DNA of 64,000 nt from Allomeiothermus silvanus DSM 9946 (GTDB lineage Bacteria > Deinococcota > Deinococci > Deinococcales > Thermaceae), in NCBI RefSeq assembly GCF_000092125.1, contig NC_014212.1:62001-126000 (forward strand). The letters are read 5' to 3'. Under the pieces are notes generated by a model. It did not search any database, was not told the origin of the DNA, and saw only the letters and a list, made by a program, of their open reading frames with translations. Positions 54,413 to 62,368 of this stretch are shown here, piece after piece. The translations under genes were made by a program, and so were the position numbers. Each line of letters begins with the position of its first letter. Within the stretch, counting starts at the first letter, position 1.

Positions 54413-55663
54413 ATGAGAAAAGCCTTAGCCCTTTTACTGACCTGCCTGACTGCTTTCGCAGCCGCTCAGGTCCGCCCGCAGAGCATCATCGTCAACCCCA
54501 CGCCCCCGGCAGACTTGCAGGTGCGGGTATGGGTAGACCGCGACCCGACCGGGCAGGGGAACCCGGTCTACGACTTTGGTGACCCCATCTACGTCTCGGT
54601 AACTGTGACCCAAGACGCCTACGTATACCTCTTTAGCGTGCGGGCCACCGGCGAGATCGTGGGCATCCTGCCCAACGCTTTCGACCAGGACAACTTCCTG
54701 CGGGCCGGTGAGGTGCGCACCTACCCCCCGGCGGGGGCGCAGTATAGCTTCACCGTGGCCCCTCCGGCGGGGCAAGACCGGGTGCTGGCGGTGGCCAGCC
54801 GCCGTCCGCTGGACATCTCCGAGATCGTAGACATCCAGACCGGCCAGGCCCGCATCCAGGGGGTGCAGAACCTAGCCAGGGCCCTCTCCATCGTGGTCAC
54901 CCCGGTGCCTCGGCAGGACTGGGTAACCGATGAGGCGTACTTCATCGCCGGCCAGCTTCCCCCGCCGCCTACCGCCACCCTCAGCGTAGACTCCAATCCG
55001 CGCGGAGCCACGGTGCGGCTGGGTGGGCAGGTAGTTGGCAATACCCCCTTGACCCTTACCATCAACGCCGAGCCCACTACAGTGGAGGTCTTTAGGGCTG
55101 GTTACCCCACCTACCGCACCAACATCAACCCGCGGGTGGGCGAACAGGTGCGGGTCTATGCCGACTTACAGGCGTTGTTGGTCAGCCGGATCGTGGTGGA
55201 CTCCAATGTCCGGGGGGCCCAGGTATACATTGACGGGCGCTTAGTAGGAAACGTCCCCGTGAACGTCACCGCCACGCCGGGTAACCGTGTGGTGGAGGTA
55301 CGGGCTGGGGGCTACACCACCTTCCGCACCACCGTCAACCTGCGGCCCGGCGAGACCGTGCGGGTTTATGCTACGCTGAGGGCTGTTACCCCGCCGCCTC
55401 AGCCGAACCCACCGGTAATCGTGCCGAATCCCCCAGGTCTGAACGGCTCCTTTACCTACTTTTGCAAGGGTGGCCGTTTATCGGTGACCTACAGCGGAAG
55501 CCAAGTACGCATCTTCTACGACGGAGCTTTTCGCCTCCTCAACTTGGTCCAGTCTAGCGACGGGCGCTACGTGTACAGCGGGGGTCCTTACCGCTGGGAA
55601 GCCCAGGGTCAGCAAGGAACGCTGTACGTGAACGGTCAACTAGCCGACACGTGTAACCGGTAG
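54413..55663 (+). CDS. secreted DUF4384 - PEGA - PEGA - MliC-like protein
   Basis: 416 aa. Signal peptide 1-19 (ALALLLTCLTAFAAAQ). Residues about 30-135 form a DUF4384 domain (VWVDRDPTG, DPIYVSVTVTQDAYVYLFSV, GEIVGILPN). Two PEGA domains follow (about 190-255 VDSNPRGATVRLGGQVVGNT; 260-325 VDSNVRGAQVYIDGRLVGNV). After a proline hinge the last 70 residues match the MliC fold (YFCKGGRLSVTY ... LADTC), with two cysteines for a disulfide. A similar domain stands alone in the gene at 56298. Likely a periplasmic, wall-associated protein. Confidence 0.82.
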   Translation: MRKALALLLTCLTAFAAAQVRPQSIIVNPTPPADLQVRVWVDRDPTGQGNPVYDFGDPIYVSVTVTQDAYVYLFSVRATGEIVGILPNAFDQDNFLRAGEVRTYPPAGAQYSFTVAPPAGQDRVLAVASRRPLDISEIVDIQTGQARIQGVQNLARALSIVVTPVPRQDWVTDEAYFIAGQLPPPPTATLSVDSNPRGATVRLGGQVVGNTPLTLTINAEPTTVEVFRAGYPTYRTNINPRVGEQVRVYADLQALLVSRIVVDSNVRGAQVYIDGRLVGNVPVNVTATPGNRVVEVRAGGYTTFRTTVNLRPGETVRVYATLRAVTPPPQPNPPVIVPNPPGLNGSFTYFCKGGRLSVTYSGSQVRIFYDGAFRLLNLVQSSDGRYVYSGGPYRWEAQGQQGTLYVNGQLADTCNR

Positions 55664-55761
55664 TCGCTATGGGGCTGGCCCCCCGACAAGGTGGGTCAGC
55701 CTGCTCCACGGTGTTGGCTACCCCACGAAAGTAAATCCAAGATCGGAGGTAAGGTAGAACT

Positions 55762-56268
55762 ATGAAAAAACCCGGAATCATTGCTTTGGGAATAGGGCTG
55801 GCGTTAGCGCTCAGCGGGTGTTTGGTGGTGATTGCTCCCCCTGAGGTGTCGGGACTGGCTTATCGTACTTCCTGGGTGCGCACTTCTGACAACGTCCCGG
55901 TGATTTGTGATAACCGCAACACTACTGTTGAGTACAGCTTCAAGTACACGAGTCTATCAGACATCAACAATTGGACAGAGGAATGGACAGGGAAGGCTTC
56001 TAGCCAGTTCAACTTCACCGCAACCCGCAATGCCAACTCCTCGGGAGTGACGGTGGACACCGCTAGCAAGACCATCACCGTGACCCGCACGTTTGCCCCG
56101 GGTACCTCGCCGTACTCGGTTGCTCCCCAAAGCATCGACGTTACACCGATTAACCCACCCCCCACCAGTCAGACTGGGGAGGCTTATCTCCAGCTGACCT
56201 TCAACGTTGCTAGCGGTACCATTCGGCCTGCCAGGATCGTCTTGCCGGTATACAGTGGTTGCCCCTAA
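55762..56268 (+). CDS. lipoprotein of unknown function
   Basis: 168 aa; CGGAGG ribosome-binding site. Lipobox LALSGC after MKKPGIIALGIGLA. The mature part is Ser/Thr-rich and beta-like (TVEYSFKYTSLSDINNWTEE, TITVTRTFAPGTS), with three other cysteines. No family recognised. It sits between two MliC-domain genes in the same direction and probably belongs to their operon. Confidence 0.75.
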   Translation: MKKPGIIALGIGLALALSGCLVVIAPPEVSGLAYRTSWVRTSDNVPVICDNRNTTVEYSFKYTSLSDINNWTEEWTGKASSQFNFTATRNANSSGVTVDTASKTITVTRTFAPGTSPYSVAPQSIDVTPINPPPTSQTGEAYLQLTFNVASGTIRPARIVLPVYSGCP

Positions 56269-56297
56269 TCTGTAGAATGCTCCTAGAGGCTTGAGTC

Positions 56298-56624
56298 ATG
56301 AAGCGGATAACCGCCCTGTTGCTCCTTAGCGTTCTTCTCTCCTCGTGCTTGGTGATTCGCCCGCAAGACGACACCCCCACGCAGGTCGTGACTGTGCCAG
56401 GTCCAGGAGTGTACACTTACTTCTGCCGGGGTGGTCGCCTGTCGGTGACGTATCTCGAGAACAACCAGGTGCGTATTTTCTACGATGGTGCAAATCGGGT
56501 ACTTACCCTCACCGATACCCGTCCGCGTTTTGTCTACACCGATGGTATCTACACCTGGCAGGCCGCCGGGCGTGAGGGCACATTGCTCGTGCGGGGGCAA
56601 GTTGCGGATACTTGCTCGTACTAA
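56298..56624 (+). CDS. MliC-like lipoprotein
   Basis: 108 aa. Lipobox VLLSSC, a short linker, then a MliC-like domain: YTYFCRGGRLSVTY, QVRIFYDGANRVLTLTD, FVYTDGIYTWQAAGREGTLL and VADTCSY. MliC proteins inhibit c-type lysozyme; in a thermophile a different wall-binding role is possible. The domain closely matches the C-terminus of the protein at 54413, so the two are duplicates. Confidence 0.8.
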   Translation: MKRITALLLLSVLLSSCLVIRPQDDTPTQVVTVPGPGVYTYFCRGGRLSVTYLENNQVRIFYDGANRVLTLTDTRPRFVYTDGIYTWQAAGREGTLLVRGQVADTCSY

Positions 56625-56638
56625 ACCCAGCAACATAA

Positions 56639-56667
56639 CCCCCCACCCTTAGGTGGGGGGGTTTCTT
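56639..56667 (+). terminator. Rho-independent terminator after the MliC-like lipoprotein
   Basis: CCCCCCACC (56639-56647) / GGTGGGGGG (56652-56660) then GTTTCTTT. It closes the envelope cluster; the next gene is convergent. Confidence 0.85.
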
Positions 56668-56679
56668 TGTGGAGATTGC

Positions 56680-58245
56680 TTACGCCAGCAAAATAGGCCG
56701 CTCGAGGTAATAAGCCACCCGCTCCAAGAGCTTGCTTGCCGTCTGCGCCTCCAGGTCTCCGCTCACCGCCAAAAGGGCCTGCTCGCCCAGGCGGCGGCCC
56801 AGCGAAAGCACCTTGGCTCCAGGGAAAATGAGCTGGTCGAAGCCGTCCAAAATCAGTACCACAAGACCACCGTCGGCTTCTGTGGCGGCTTCTAGGGCTT
56901 CTAGGGTTCCCCGCAGGGTGTGGGCGGGAACGGCCTGGTAGGCCCGGAGGATTTCTCCCTCGAGCACTCCCTTGTGGGCGCGGAGTGGCAGCTCGAGGTC
57001 GGCCAGGGCTTTCTCTGCCGCCCGGTAGAGGAAGGGCAGCATCCCCACCTCGCGGTGCCAGGCCTGGGCCAGCGTCTCCGCGGCTTGGGCGGCAGCCCCG
57101 ACCTGCACTAGCCGTTGCCAGGCTTGTACCCGAAGCGGGGCAGGGCTAGGGATTTCTTGGCCGGAGGGGGGGATAGGTGCGGCGGCGGAGGGGGTGGCAA
57201 GTCCGCTCCAAGCTGCCGGAGCTGCTTCAGGCGTGGGTGGCGCTACGACCTCGGAGGCCGCAGGTTCTTCCGGCATTCCGGCAAAGCCTGACGCCGCTTC
57301 GGCTTCGTGGATGGGGGTTCCCTCCGTGTCAGCGGGGGCTGCCTCGGCCTGCCAAGCTGGGGTAGCAGTTTCGGCCTGCCAGGTGGTAAATGAAGGCTCG
57401 GAGGAGGGCTCTTGCCACGCCGGGGTGGGTTCAGGTGTCACGGGCTCGTCCCAGCTCGAGGGGGCTTGGGGTTCGGCGGGGGTTTCCAGGCTGGGCAGCG
57501 GGGGTTCTGCCGGGGTGGCTGCGGCTACCTCGGGCTCGCCCCAGTCCCCCAGGTCGAGGGGGGCAGGCTCGCTGTGAGGGACTTCGTTGGTCAGATCCGA
57601 GGAGGGAACTTTCACCTCGGGCCAGGTGAGCTTTTCTTCCGGGCTAAGGCCGGGGAATTGCGCTACGTCGAGGCCTGGCGGAGCAGGCTCGGCGGTCATC
57701 GCCGGTATAGGCTCGGGAGTGAAGACAGTTCCAGCGGGTGCTTCGGCCTCGAGGCTGGGGGAGTCCAAGCCGAGGTCATCGAAAACGATATCGAAATCCC
57801 CCAGTGTGGGGTGCTTGTCTTCCCGGCTATCGCCGTGAAACGATGCCTCCTGGAAGCCGGGCCGGAGGGGATCGGAGATCGGCGGTGTGGACCGGGCTGT
57901 AAATATGGAGGCTGCCGATCCGGGGTGAGTGGTGGACTCTAGAGAGGTCAAGTTGCCCAGGGTAGGTACTGGCTCGTTGACAGGGATCACATCGCTCAGG
58001 CTCACTCCCTCCTTGGCGAGCTTGGCCTGGGCCTGGCTGATGTCGGGAATGACCTCTGGCGGGGCCGATTTCTCCTCGGGCGCGGGGGGCAGGTCGATCT
58101 CCCCGGCCATGACTTTAGCCAGGAAAGAGAGGATGTCGCGCTCGACGATGGTGCCTTCCGGCCCGCTACCTTTGAGGGTTCGCCAGTTGATACCGTTTTC
58201 TTCGGCCAACCGCCGGGCTAACGGCGTGATTTTGGGTTCGCTCAT
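56680..58245 (-). CDS. E3-binding-domain protein with long low-complexity linker
   Basis: 521 aa. Residues about 4-40 are a peripheral-subunit-binding domain (ITPLARRLAEENGINWRTLK, GSGPEGTIVERDILSFL), normally found in E2 subunits of 2-oxoacid dehydrogenases. The middle (about 60-370) is a Pro/Ala/Glu-rich linker. The last 150 residues form a separate alpha/beta domain (GGLVVLILDGFDQLIFPGAK, SLGRRLGEQALLAVSGDLEA). No lipoyl or acyltransferase domain is present. I do not recognise the C-terminal domain. Confidence 0.75.
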   Translation of the reverse strand: MSEPKITPLARRLAEENGINWRTLKGSGPEGTIVERDILSFLAKVMAGEIDLPPAPEEKSAPPEVIPDISQAQAKLAKEGVSLSDVIPVNEPVPTLGNLTSLESTTHPGSAASIFTARSTPPISDPLRPGFQEASFHGDSREDKHPTLGDFDIVFDDLGLDSPSLEAEAPAGTVFTPEPIPAMTAEPAPPGLDVAQFPGLSPEEKLTWPEVKVPSSDLTNEVPHSEPAPLDLGDWGEPEVAAATPAEPPLPSLETPAEPQAPSSWDEPVTPEPTPAWQEPSSEPSFTTWQAETATPAWQAEAAPADTEGTPIHEAEAASGFAGMPEEPAASEVVAPPTPEAAPAAWSGLATPSAAAPIPPSGQEIPSPAPLRVQAWQRLVQVGAAAQAAETLAQAWHREVGMLPFLYRAAEKALADLELPLRAHKGVLEGEILRAYQAVPAHTLRGTLEALEAATEADGGLVVLILDGFDQLIFPGAKVLSLGRRLGEQALLAVSGDLEAQTASKLLERVAYYLERPILLA

Positions 58246-58255
58246 CTTGAGGGCT

Positions 58256-58261
58256 ATCATA
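58256..58261 (-). promoter_or_regulatory. -10 box of the E3-binding-domain gene
   Basis: TATGAT on the minus strand, 10 bases before ATG 58245; back to back with the next promoter. Confidence 0.4.
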
Positions 58262-58272
58262 GCGCAAGGTGA

Positions 58273-58278
58273 TAGCCT
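58273..58278 (+). promoter_or_regulatory. -10 box of the M29 aminopeptidase gene
   Basis: TAGCCT, 6 bases before the GTG at 58285. Confidence 0.35.
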
Positions 58279-58284
58279 GAAACG

Positions 58285-59358
58285 GTGGAAATAACCTTCG
58301 CCGAACTCCTGAGCGATTACTGCCTCGAGGCCCGGCCTTCCCAGACCGTGCTGATCGAGGCCCAGACCCCGGCCTTGCCCCTCATTCAGGCGCTGGTTCC
58401 AGCCCTCCTGGAGCGCGGAGCATACCCGCTGGTGCTCCTGGAGTACCCCGAGCAGGGGCGGCATTTCTACGAGAAGGCCGGGGCTTGGCTCGAGCAGGTA
58501 CCCCCCATCCGCCGTCAGATGGTCGAGGCAGCCAACGCCTCTTTGCGCGTGTACAGTGAGGAAAACCCCCTCTCGCTTTCCGGAATTGACCCGGCCCGCA
58601 TCGCTAAACACCGCAAAGCTTGGCGCGAACTCTCGGAGATCCGCCTGGGTAAGCGCTGGGCGCTCACCCTCTACCCTACGCCGGGGTATGCCCAGCAAGC
58701 CGGTATGGCCACCGGCGATTTCCGGGCTTTTGTGCAGCGGGCCCTGTTCCTCGACAAGCCCGACCCCGTAGCTGCTTGGCGCGAGCTGGCGACTTTCCAG
58801 GCGGCCCTGATCGAGCGGCTCAGGAAGGTGCGGGAGATCCGGCTCGAGGCCAAGGGCACCGATTTACGGCTCAACGTGGAGGGGCGCACCTGGGTTAACT
58901 CCGACGGTAAGCGCAACATGCCTTCGGGCGAGGTGTTCACCGGTCCCTGGGAGACCTCCGCCGGGGGCGAGGTGACCTTCAACCTGCCTGCGGTGGTGGC
59001 CGGGCAGCGGGTGGAGGGGGTGTACCTGAGGTTTCAGCAAGGCCAGGTGGTTGAGGCCCGGGCTGAGCGGGGCGAAGAATACCTGCACTCGATGCTGGAA
59101 ACCGACCCCGGGGCGAAGTTCCTGGGCGAACTCGGCATCGGCACCAACTTTGGTATCGACCGCCCCACCGGGATCGTGCTTTTCGACGAGAAGATCGGCG
59201 GGAGCGTGCACCTGGCGTTGGGCAACAGCTACCCCGAGACCGGGGGAACCAACAACTCGGCGGTGCACTGGGACTTGGTGCTTGACCTAAGGGCAGGCGG
59301 GCGCATCTGGGCCGATGGGGAAGTGTTGCAGGAGAACGGGCAGTTCGTAGGGATCTAA
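58285..59358 (+). CDS. M29-family aminopeptidase
   Basis: 357 aa, a little shorter than the usual 400. It fits the AmpT/AmpS metallo-aminopeptidases: DLRLNVEGRTWVNSDGKRNM, PSGEVFTGPWETSAGGEVTF (metal Glu), GEEYLHSMLETDPGAKFLGE (metal Glu), GIGTNFGID, and the His/Asp pair HLALGNSYPETGG and AVHWDLVLDL. Cleaves N-terminal residues from peptides with two metal ions. GTG start. Confidence 0.9.
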   Translation: MEITFAELLSDYCLEARPSQTVLIEAQTPALPLIQALVPALLERGAYPLVLLEYPEQGRHFYEKAGAWLEQVPPIRRQMVEAANASLRVYSEENPLSLSGIDPARIAKHRKAWRELSEIRLGKRWALTLYPTPGYAQQAGMATGDFRAFVQRALFLDKPDPVAAWRELATFQAALIERLRKVREIRLEAKGTDLRLNVEGRTWVNSDGKRNMPSGEVFTGPWETSAGGEVTFNLPAVVAGQRVEGVYLRFQQGQVVEARAERGEEYLHSMLETDPGAKFLGELGIGTNFGIDRPTGIVLFDEKIGGSVHLALGNSYPETGGTNNSAVHWDLVLDLRAGGRIWADGEVLQENGQFVGI

Positions 59359-59408
59359 CCAGCACGCCCGATGTAGATGAATTTTGGCAGAAAGCTTCGG
59401 GGAGTCTG

Positions 59409-60392
59409 TCAGACGGCCAGCACCGCCGCCCCACGTACCTTTCCGGCGCGCAGGTCGGAGAGGGCCTGGCCTGCCGCCTCGAGCGGGTAAGCCTGCACCT
59501 CGGTTTTAATGGGCACCTGCGGAGCCAAGGCCAGAAACTCCTCGCCATCTTGGCGGGTCAGGTTGGCTACCGAGCGCAGCACCCGCTCCTCCCACAAAAG
59601 CGCGTAGGGGAAAGCGGGGATTTCGCTCATGTGGATGCCGCCGCAGACTACGGTGCCGCCTTTATCCACGTCCCGCAGGGCCTTAGGTACCAGGGTTCCG
59701 TCTGGGGCGAAGAGGATGGCCGCGTCCAGCTTCTGTGGCGGGCTTTGGTCAGAGCCCCCGGCCCAGACCGCCCCTAGCTCGAGGGCAAAGCGCTGCCCTG
59801 CAGCGTCGCCGGGCCGAGTGAAGGCGTAGACCTGCTGGCCTTGGTGCCGGGCTACTTGGGTCAGGATGTGGGCGGCGGCGCCGAAGCCATAAAGGCCCAG
59901 GTGCTCGGCCTGGCCGGCCAGCTTGAGGCTACGGTAACCGATGAGACCCGCGCATAGTAGCGGGGCTACCTCGAGGTCGCTGTACCCCATCGGCAGGGGG
60001 TAGCAGAAATCGGCGTAGGCCACCGTGTACTCGGCGTAGCCGCCATCGAGGTGGTAGCCGGTGAAGCGGGCCTGTGGGCAGAGGTTTTCCTGGCCCCGTT
60101 GGCAGTACTTGCAGGCCCCGCAGGCCCAGCCCAGCCAAGCCACCCCTACCCGCTCCCCGGGGGTAAACCGCTTCACCCCCGGCCCCAATCCGGCCACCTC
60201 CGCCACGATCTGGTGGCCCAGGATGAGGGGGAGCCGAGGGGCGGGGAGTTCGCCGTCCAGGATGTGAAGATCGGTGCGGCAGACCCCGCAGGCTCGTACC
60301 CGTAGGAGCACCTGGCCTGCTCCTGGCACGGGCGGGGGCTGCTCAGCCCGCTGCAGCGGCCCGCCTGGCGCTTCTAGCAGCATCGCGCGCAT
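59409..60392 (-). CDS. zinc-dependent alcohol dehydrogenase
   Basis: 327 aa MDR enzyme. Catalytic zinc Cys in RACGVCRTDLHI and the ligand His in ILGHQIVAEV; structural-zinc cysteines in CGACKYCQRGQENLC. The cofactor loop is GLYGFGAAAH, changed from GxGxxG. It resembles the AdhA group that lacks part of the usual tail. Oxidises or reduces alcohols/aldehydes with NAD(P). Leaderless start. Confidence 0.92.
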   Translation of the reverse strand: MRAMLLEAPGGPLQRAEQPPPVPGAGQVLLRVRACGVCRTDLHILDGELPAPRLPLILGHQIVAEVAGLGPGVKRFTPGERVGVAWLGWACGACKYCQRGQENLCPQARFTGYHLDGGYAEYTVAYADFCYPLPMGYSDLEVAPLLCAGLIGYRSLKLAGQAEHLGLYGFGAAAHILTQVARHQGQQVYAFTRPGDAAGQRFALELGAVWAGGSDQSPPQKLDAAILFAPDGTLVPKALRDVDKGGTVVCGGIHMSEIPAFPYALLWEERVLRSVANLTRQDGEEFLALAPQVPIKTEVQAYPLEAAGQALSDLRAGKVRGAAVLAV

Positions 60393-60400
60393 CTAGCCCC

Positions 60401-60406
60401 AGTTTA
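60401..60406 (-). promoter_or_regulatory. -10 box of the alcohol dehydrogenase gene
   Basis: TAAACT on the minus strand, 8 bases before the ATG at 60392, directly after the rpsA terminator. Confidence 0.5.
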
Positions 60407-60409
60407 CGC

Positions 60410-60440
60410 AAAAAAACCGGGCCGCAAGGGGGCGGCCCGG
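60410..60440 (-). terminator. Rho-independent terminator of rpsA
   Basis: CCGGGCCGC (60417-60425) / GCGGCCCGG (60432-60440); on the minus strand followed by six T. Confidence 0.9.
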
Positions 60441-60455
60441 AAGGAATCACGGATA

Positions 60456-62252
60456 TTACTTGGTTTCTTTTTCTTCCTCGAGCCCGAGCTGGTTCAAGAG
60501 GTCGCCGTAGAGGTCGCCCAGCTTGACCGAGGCGTTGGCCGCGGTGGCCACATTGGGGTCGTAGTTGGTGTAGGCGGCAGTGACCCCGTATTCGCCCTCG
60601 CGGGGGCGGCGCTCGAGGCGGCCTTCACTCCGCGCCCCCTTGCTCTTCTTCTTGGGCCGCTCGCCCCGGTTATCGCGTGGCTGTGGCCCGTTTCGCCGCG
60701 AGCGCTCGCCCTCTTCGGCTTCCTCAGTCCGGGGGGTGGGGGCAGGCGGGGTCAGAAGGCGCTTGCGCGAGAGGGAGATGCGCTGCTCGACAGGATCGAT
60801 GTTGAGGATAACCGCCTCGACCTCGTCGCCTTTCTTGAAGAGGTCAGAGGGCTTCTCGACGCGGCTGTAGTCGAGTTCGCTGATGTGGATCAGGCCCTCG
60901 ATGCCCGGCTCGATCTCCACGAACACCCCGAAGTCGGTGAGGCCAGTGACCTTACCCTTGACCGGCGTGCCCGGCGGGTAGCGGTCGGGGAGGCTCTTCC
61001 AGGGGTCGGGTTGGGTCTGGCGCAAGCCTAAGGAGAGGCGGCGCTCGGTCGGGTCGATACGCAGTACCACGGCCTCGACCTCTTGGCCTTCCTTGACTAC
61101 CTCGGAGGGGTGCTTGGGGCGCTTGGTCCAGGAGAGTTCGCTGATGTGGATCAGGCCCTCGAGCCCCGGCTCCACCTCCACGAAAGCCCCAAAGGGGGTG
61201 AGGCCCACCACCTTGCCCTGTACCCGGCTGCCGATGGGGTACTTCTCGCTCACGGTGAGCCAGGGGTCGGACACCAAGGCCTTGATCGAGAGGTTGACCC
61301 GCTCGCGCTCAGGATCCACCGAGAGAACCTTGGCCCGTACGGTTTGGCCCTTCTGGATGACTTCCTTGGGGTGGGTGAAGCGGCCCCAGGTGATCTCCGA
61401 GCGGTGTACCAGGCCGTCCACGCCGCCCAGCGCCACGAACACGCCAAACTCGGTGACCTCGACAACCTGGCCTTCCACCACGTCGTCGGGCTTGAGTTGC
61501 GAGAGCAGCTTGGCCCGCAGGCTCTTTTGTTCTTCTTCCACCACCGCTCGACGGGAGAGGATTACCCGGCCTTTTTTGCGGTTAAGCTCGATGATTTTGA
61601 CAGGGAAGCTTTGCCCCACATACTCGTCGAGTTCGGGGGTGCGCTTGAGATCAACCTGAGAGGCCGGCAAGAAGGCACGTACACCCTCGACAAAGGCCAC
61701 CAGACCCCCCTTGACCTTCTCCTTTACGGTGACCATCACCGGCTCGGCCCGGTCAAAAAGCTCCTGGATCTTGACCCAGCTCCGATCAGTCTCGGCCCGC
61801 TTCTTGGAGAGGATAATCTGGCCGTTCTCCAGGTCGGCCCGCACCACATACACAGTGACGGTATCGCCGGGCTTCAAAAGCTTCTTGAGCTCCTCCTCGG
61901 GCAGGTTTTCTTCGCTGAGCTGGTTGAAGGGGATGATGCCTTCGGTACGAGCGCCAATATCTACCGCCACGCCTTCGTGGCCCACGAACACCACGGTCCC
62001 CTGCAGGATCTGCCCGCGTTGAACGGTCTTCTCGAGGCGCGCCTCGGCGTCTTGCAGGGCCTGCTCCATTAGGTTCCCGCCGGATGGGGCTGCTTCGGGA
62101 GCATTGGCCTGAACCGGAGCAGTTTCCGTAGCCATGTGCGGGGTCGGGGCCTCGGCCTTAGGGGCTTCGCTGGCTGACACTTCGGGTTTGGGGGGGGTTC
62201 CGTCAGTCGTTTCCACGATCTGTACGGGGGTCTGGGTTGCCTTGTCTTCCAT
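60456..62252 (-). CDS. rpsA: 30S ribosomal protein S1
   Basis: 598 aa. An acidic, Ala/Pro-rich N-terminus of about 80 residues precedes five S1 domains: GTVVFVGHEGVAVDIGA, VTVKEKVKGGLVAFVEGV, GQVVEVTEFGVFVALGG, GKVVGLTPFGAFVEVEPG and GKVTGLTDFGVFVEIEPG. A basic/acidic tail follows the last one. E. coli S1 has six domains. It brings mRNA to the ribosome; in this largely leaderless genus its role may be narrower. AGGAGG precedes the ATG by about 10 bases. Confidence 0.95.
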   Translation of the reverse strand: MEDKATQTPVQIVETTDGTPPKPEVSASEAPKAEAPTPHMATETAPVQANAPEAAPSGGNLMEQALQDAEARLEKTVQRGQILQGTVVFVGHEGVAVDIGARTEGIIPFNQLSEENLPEEELKKLLKPGDTVTVYVVRADLENGQIILSKKRAETDRSWVKIQELFDRAEPVMVTVKEKVKGGLVAFVEGVRAFLPASQVDLKRTPELDEYVGQSFPVKIIELNRKKGRVILSRRAVVEEEQKSLRAKLLSQLKPDDVVEGQVVEVTEFGVFVALGGVDGLVHRSEITWGRFTHPKEVIQKGQTVRAKVLSVDPERERVNLSIKALVSDPWLTVSEKYPIGSRVQGKVVGLTPFGAFVEVEPGLEGLIHISELSWTKRPKHPSEVVKEGQEVEAVVLRIDPTERRLSLGLRQTQPDPWKSLPDRYPPGTPVKGKVTGLTDFGVFVEIEPGIEGLIHISELDYSRVEKPSDLFKKGDEVEAVILNIDPVEQRISLSRKRLLTPPAPTPRTEEAEEGERSRRNGPQPRDNRGERPKKKSKGARSEGRLERRPREGEYGVTAAYTNYDPNVATAANASVKLGDLYGDLLNQLGLEEEKETK

Positions 62253-62274
62253 CCGCCTATTTCCTCCTGCCTCT

Positions 62275-62364
62275 GATCCTTAGGGGAAGATTTCCCTTTG
62301 GGATCTGCTCCTGACTTTCAGGAGCGTCGTCATGCGAACCGCCGTGCGTTTTGGGCTGCACGGC
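62275..62364 (-). other. rpsA leader with three hairpins
   Basis: GATCC/GGATC (62275-62279, 62301-62305, with TCCC/GGGA-type pairing inside), CTCCTGA/TCAGGAG (62308-62314, 62318-62324) and GCCGTGC/GCACGGC (62341-62347, 62358-62364). They lie in the 5' region of rpsA, where autoregulation by S1 is known in E. coli. Confidence 0.4.
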
Positions 62365-62368
62365 ATCA

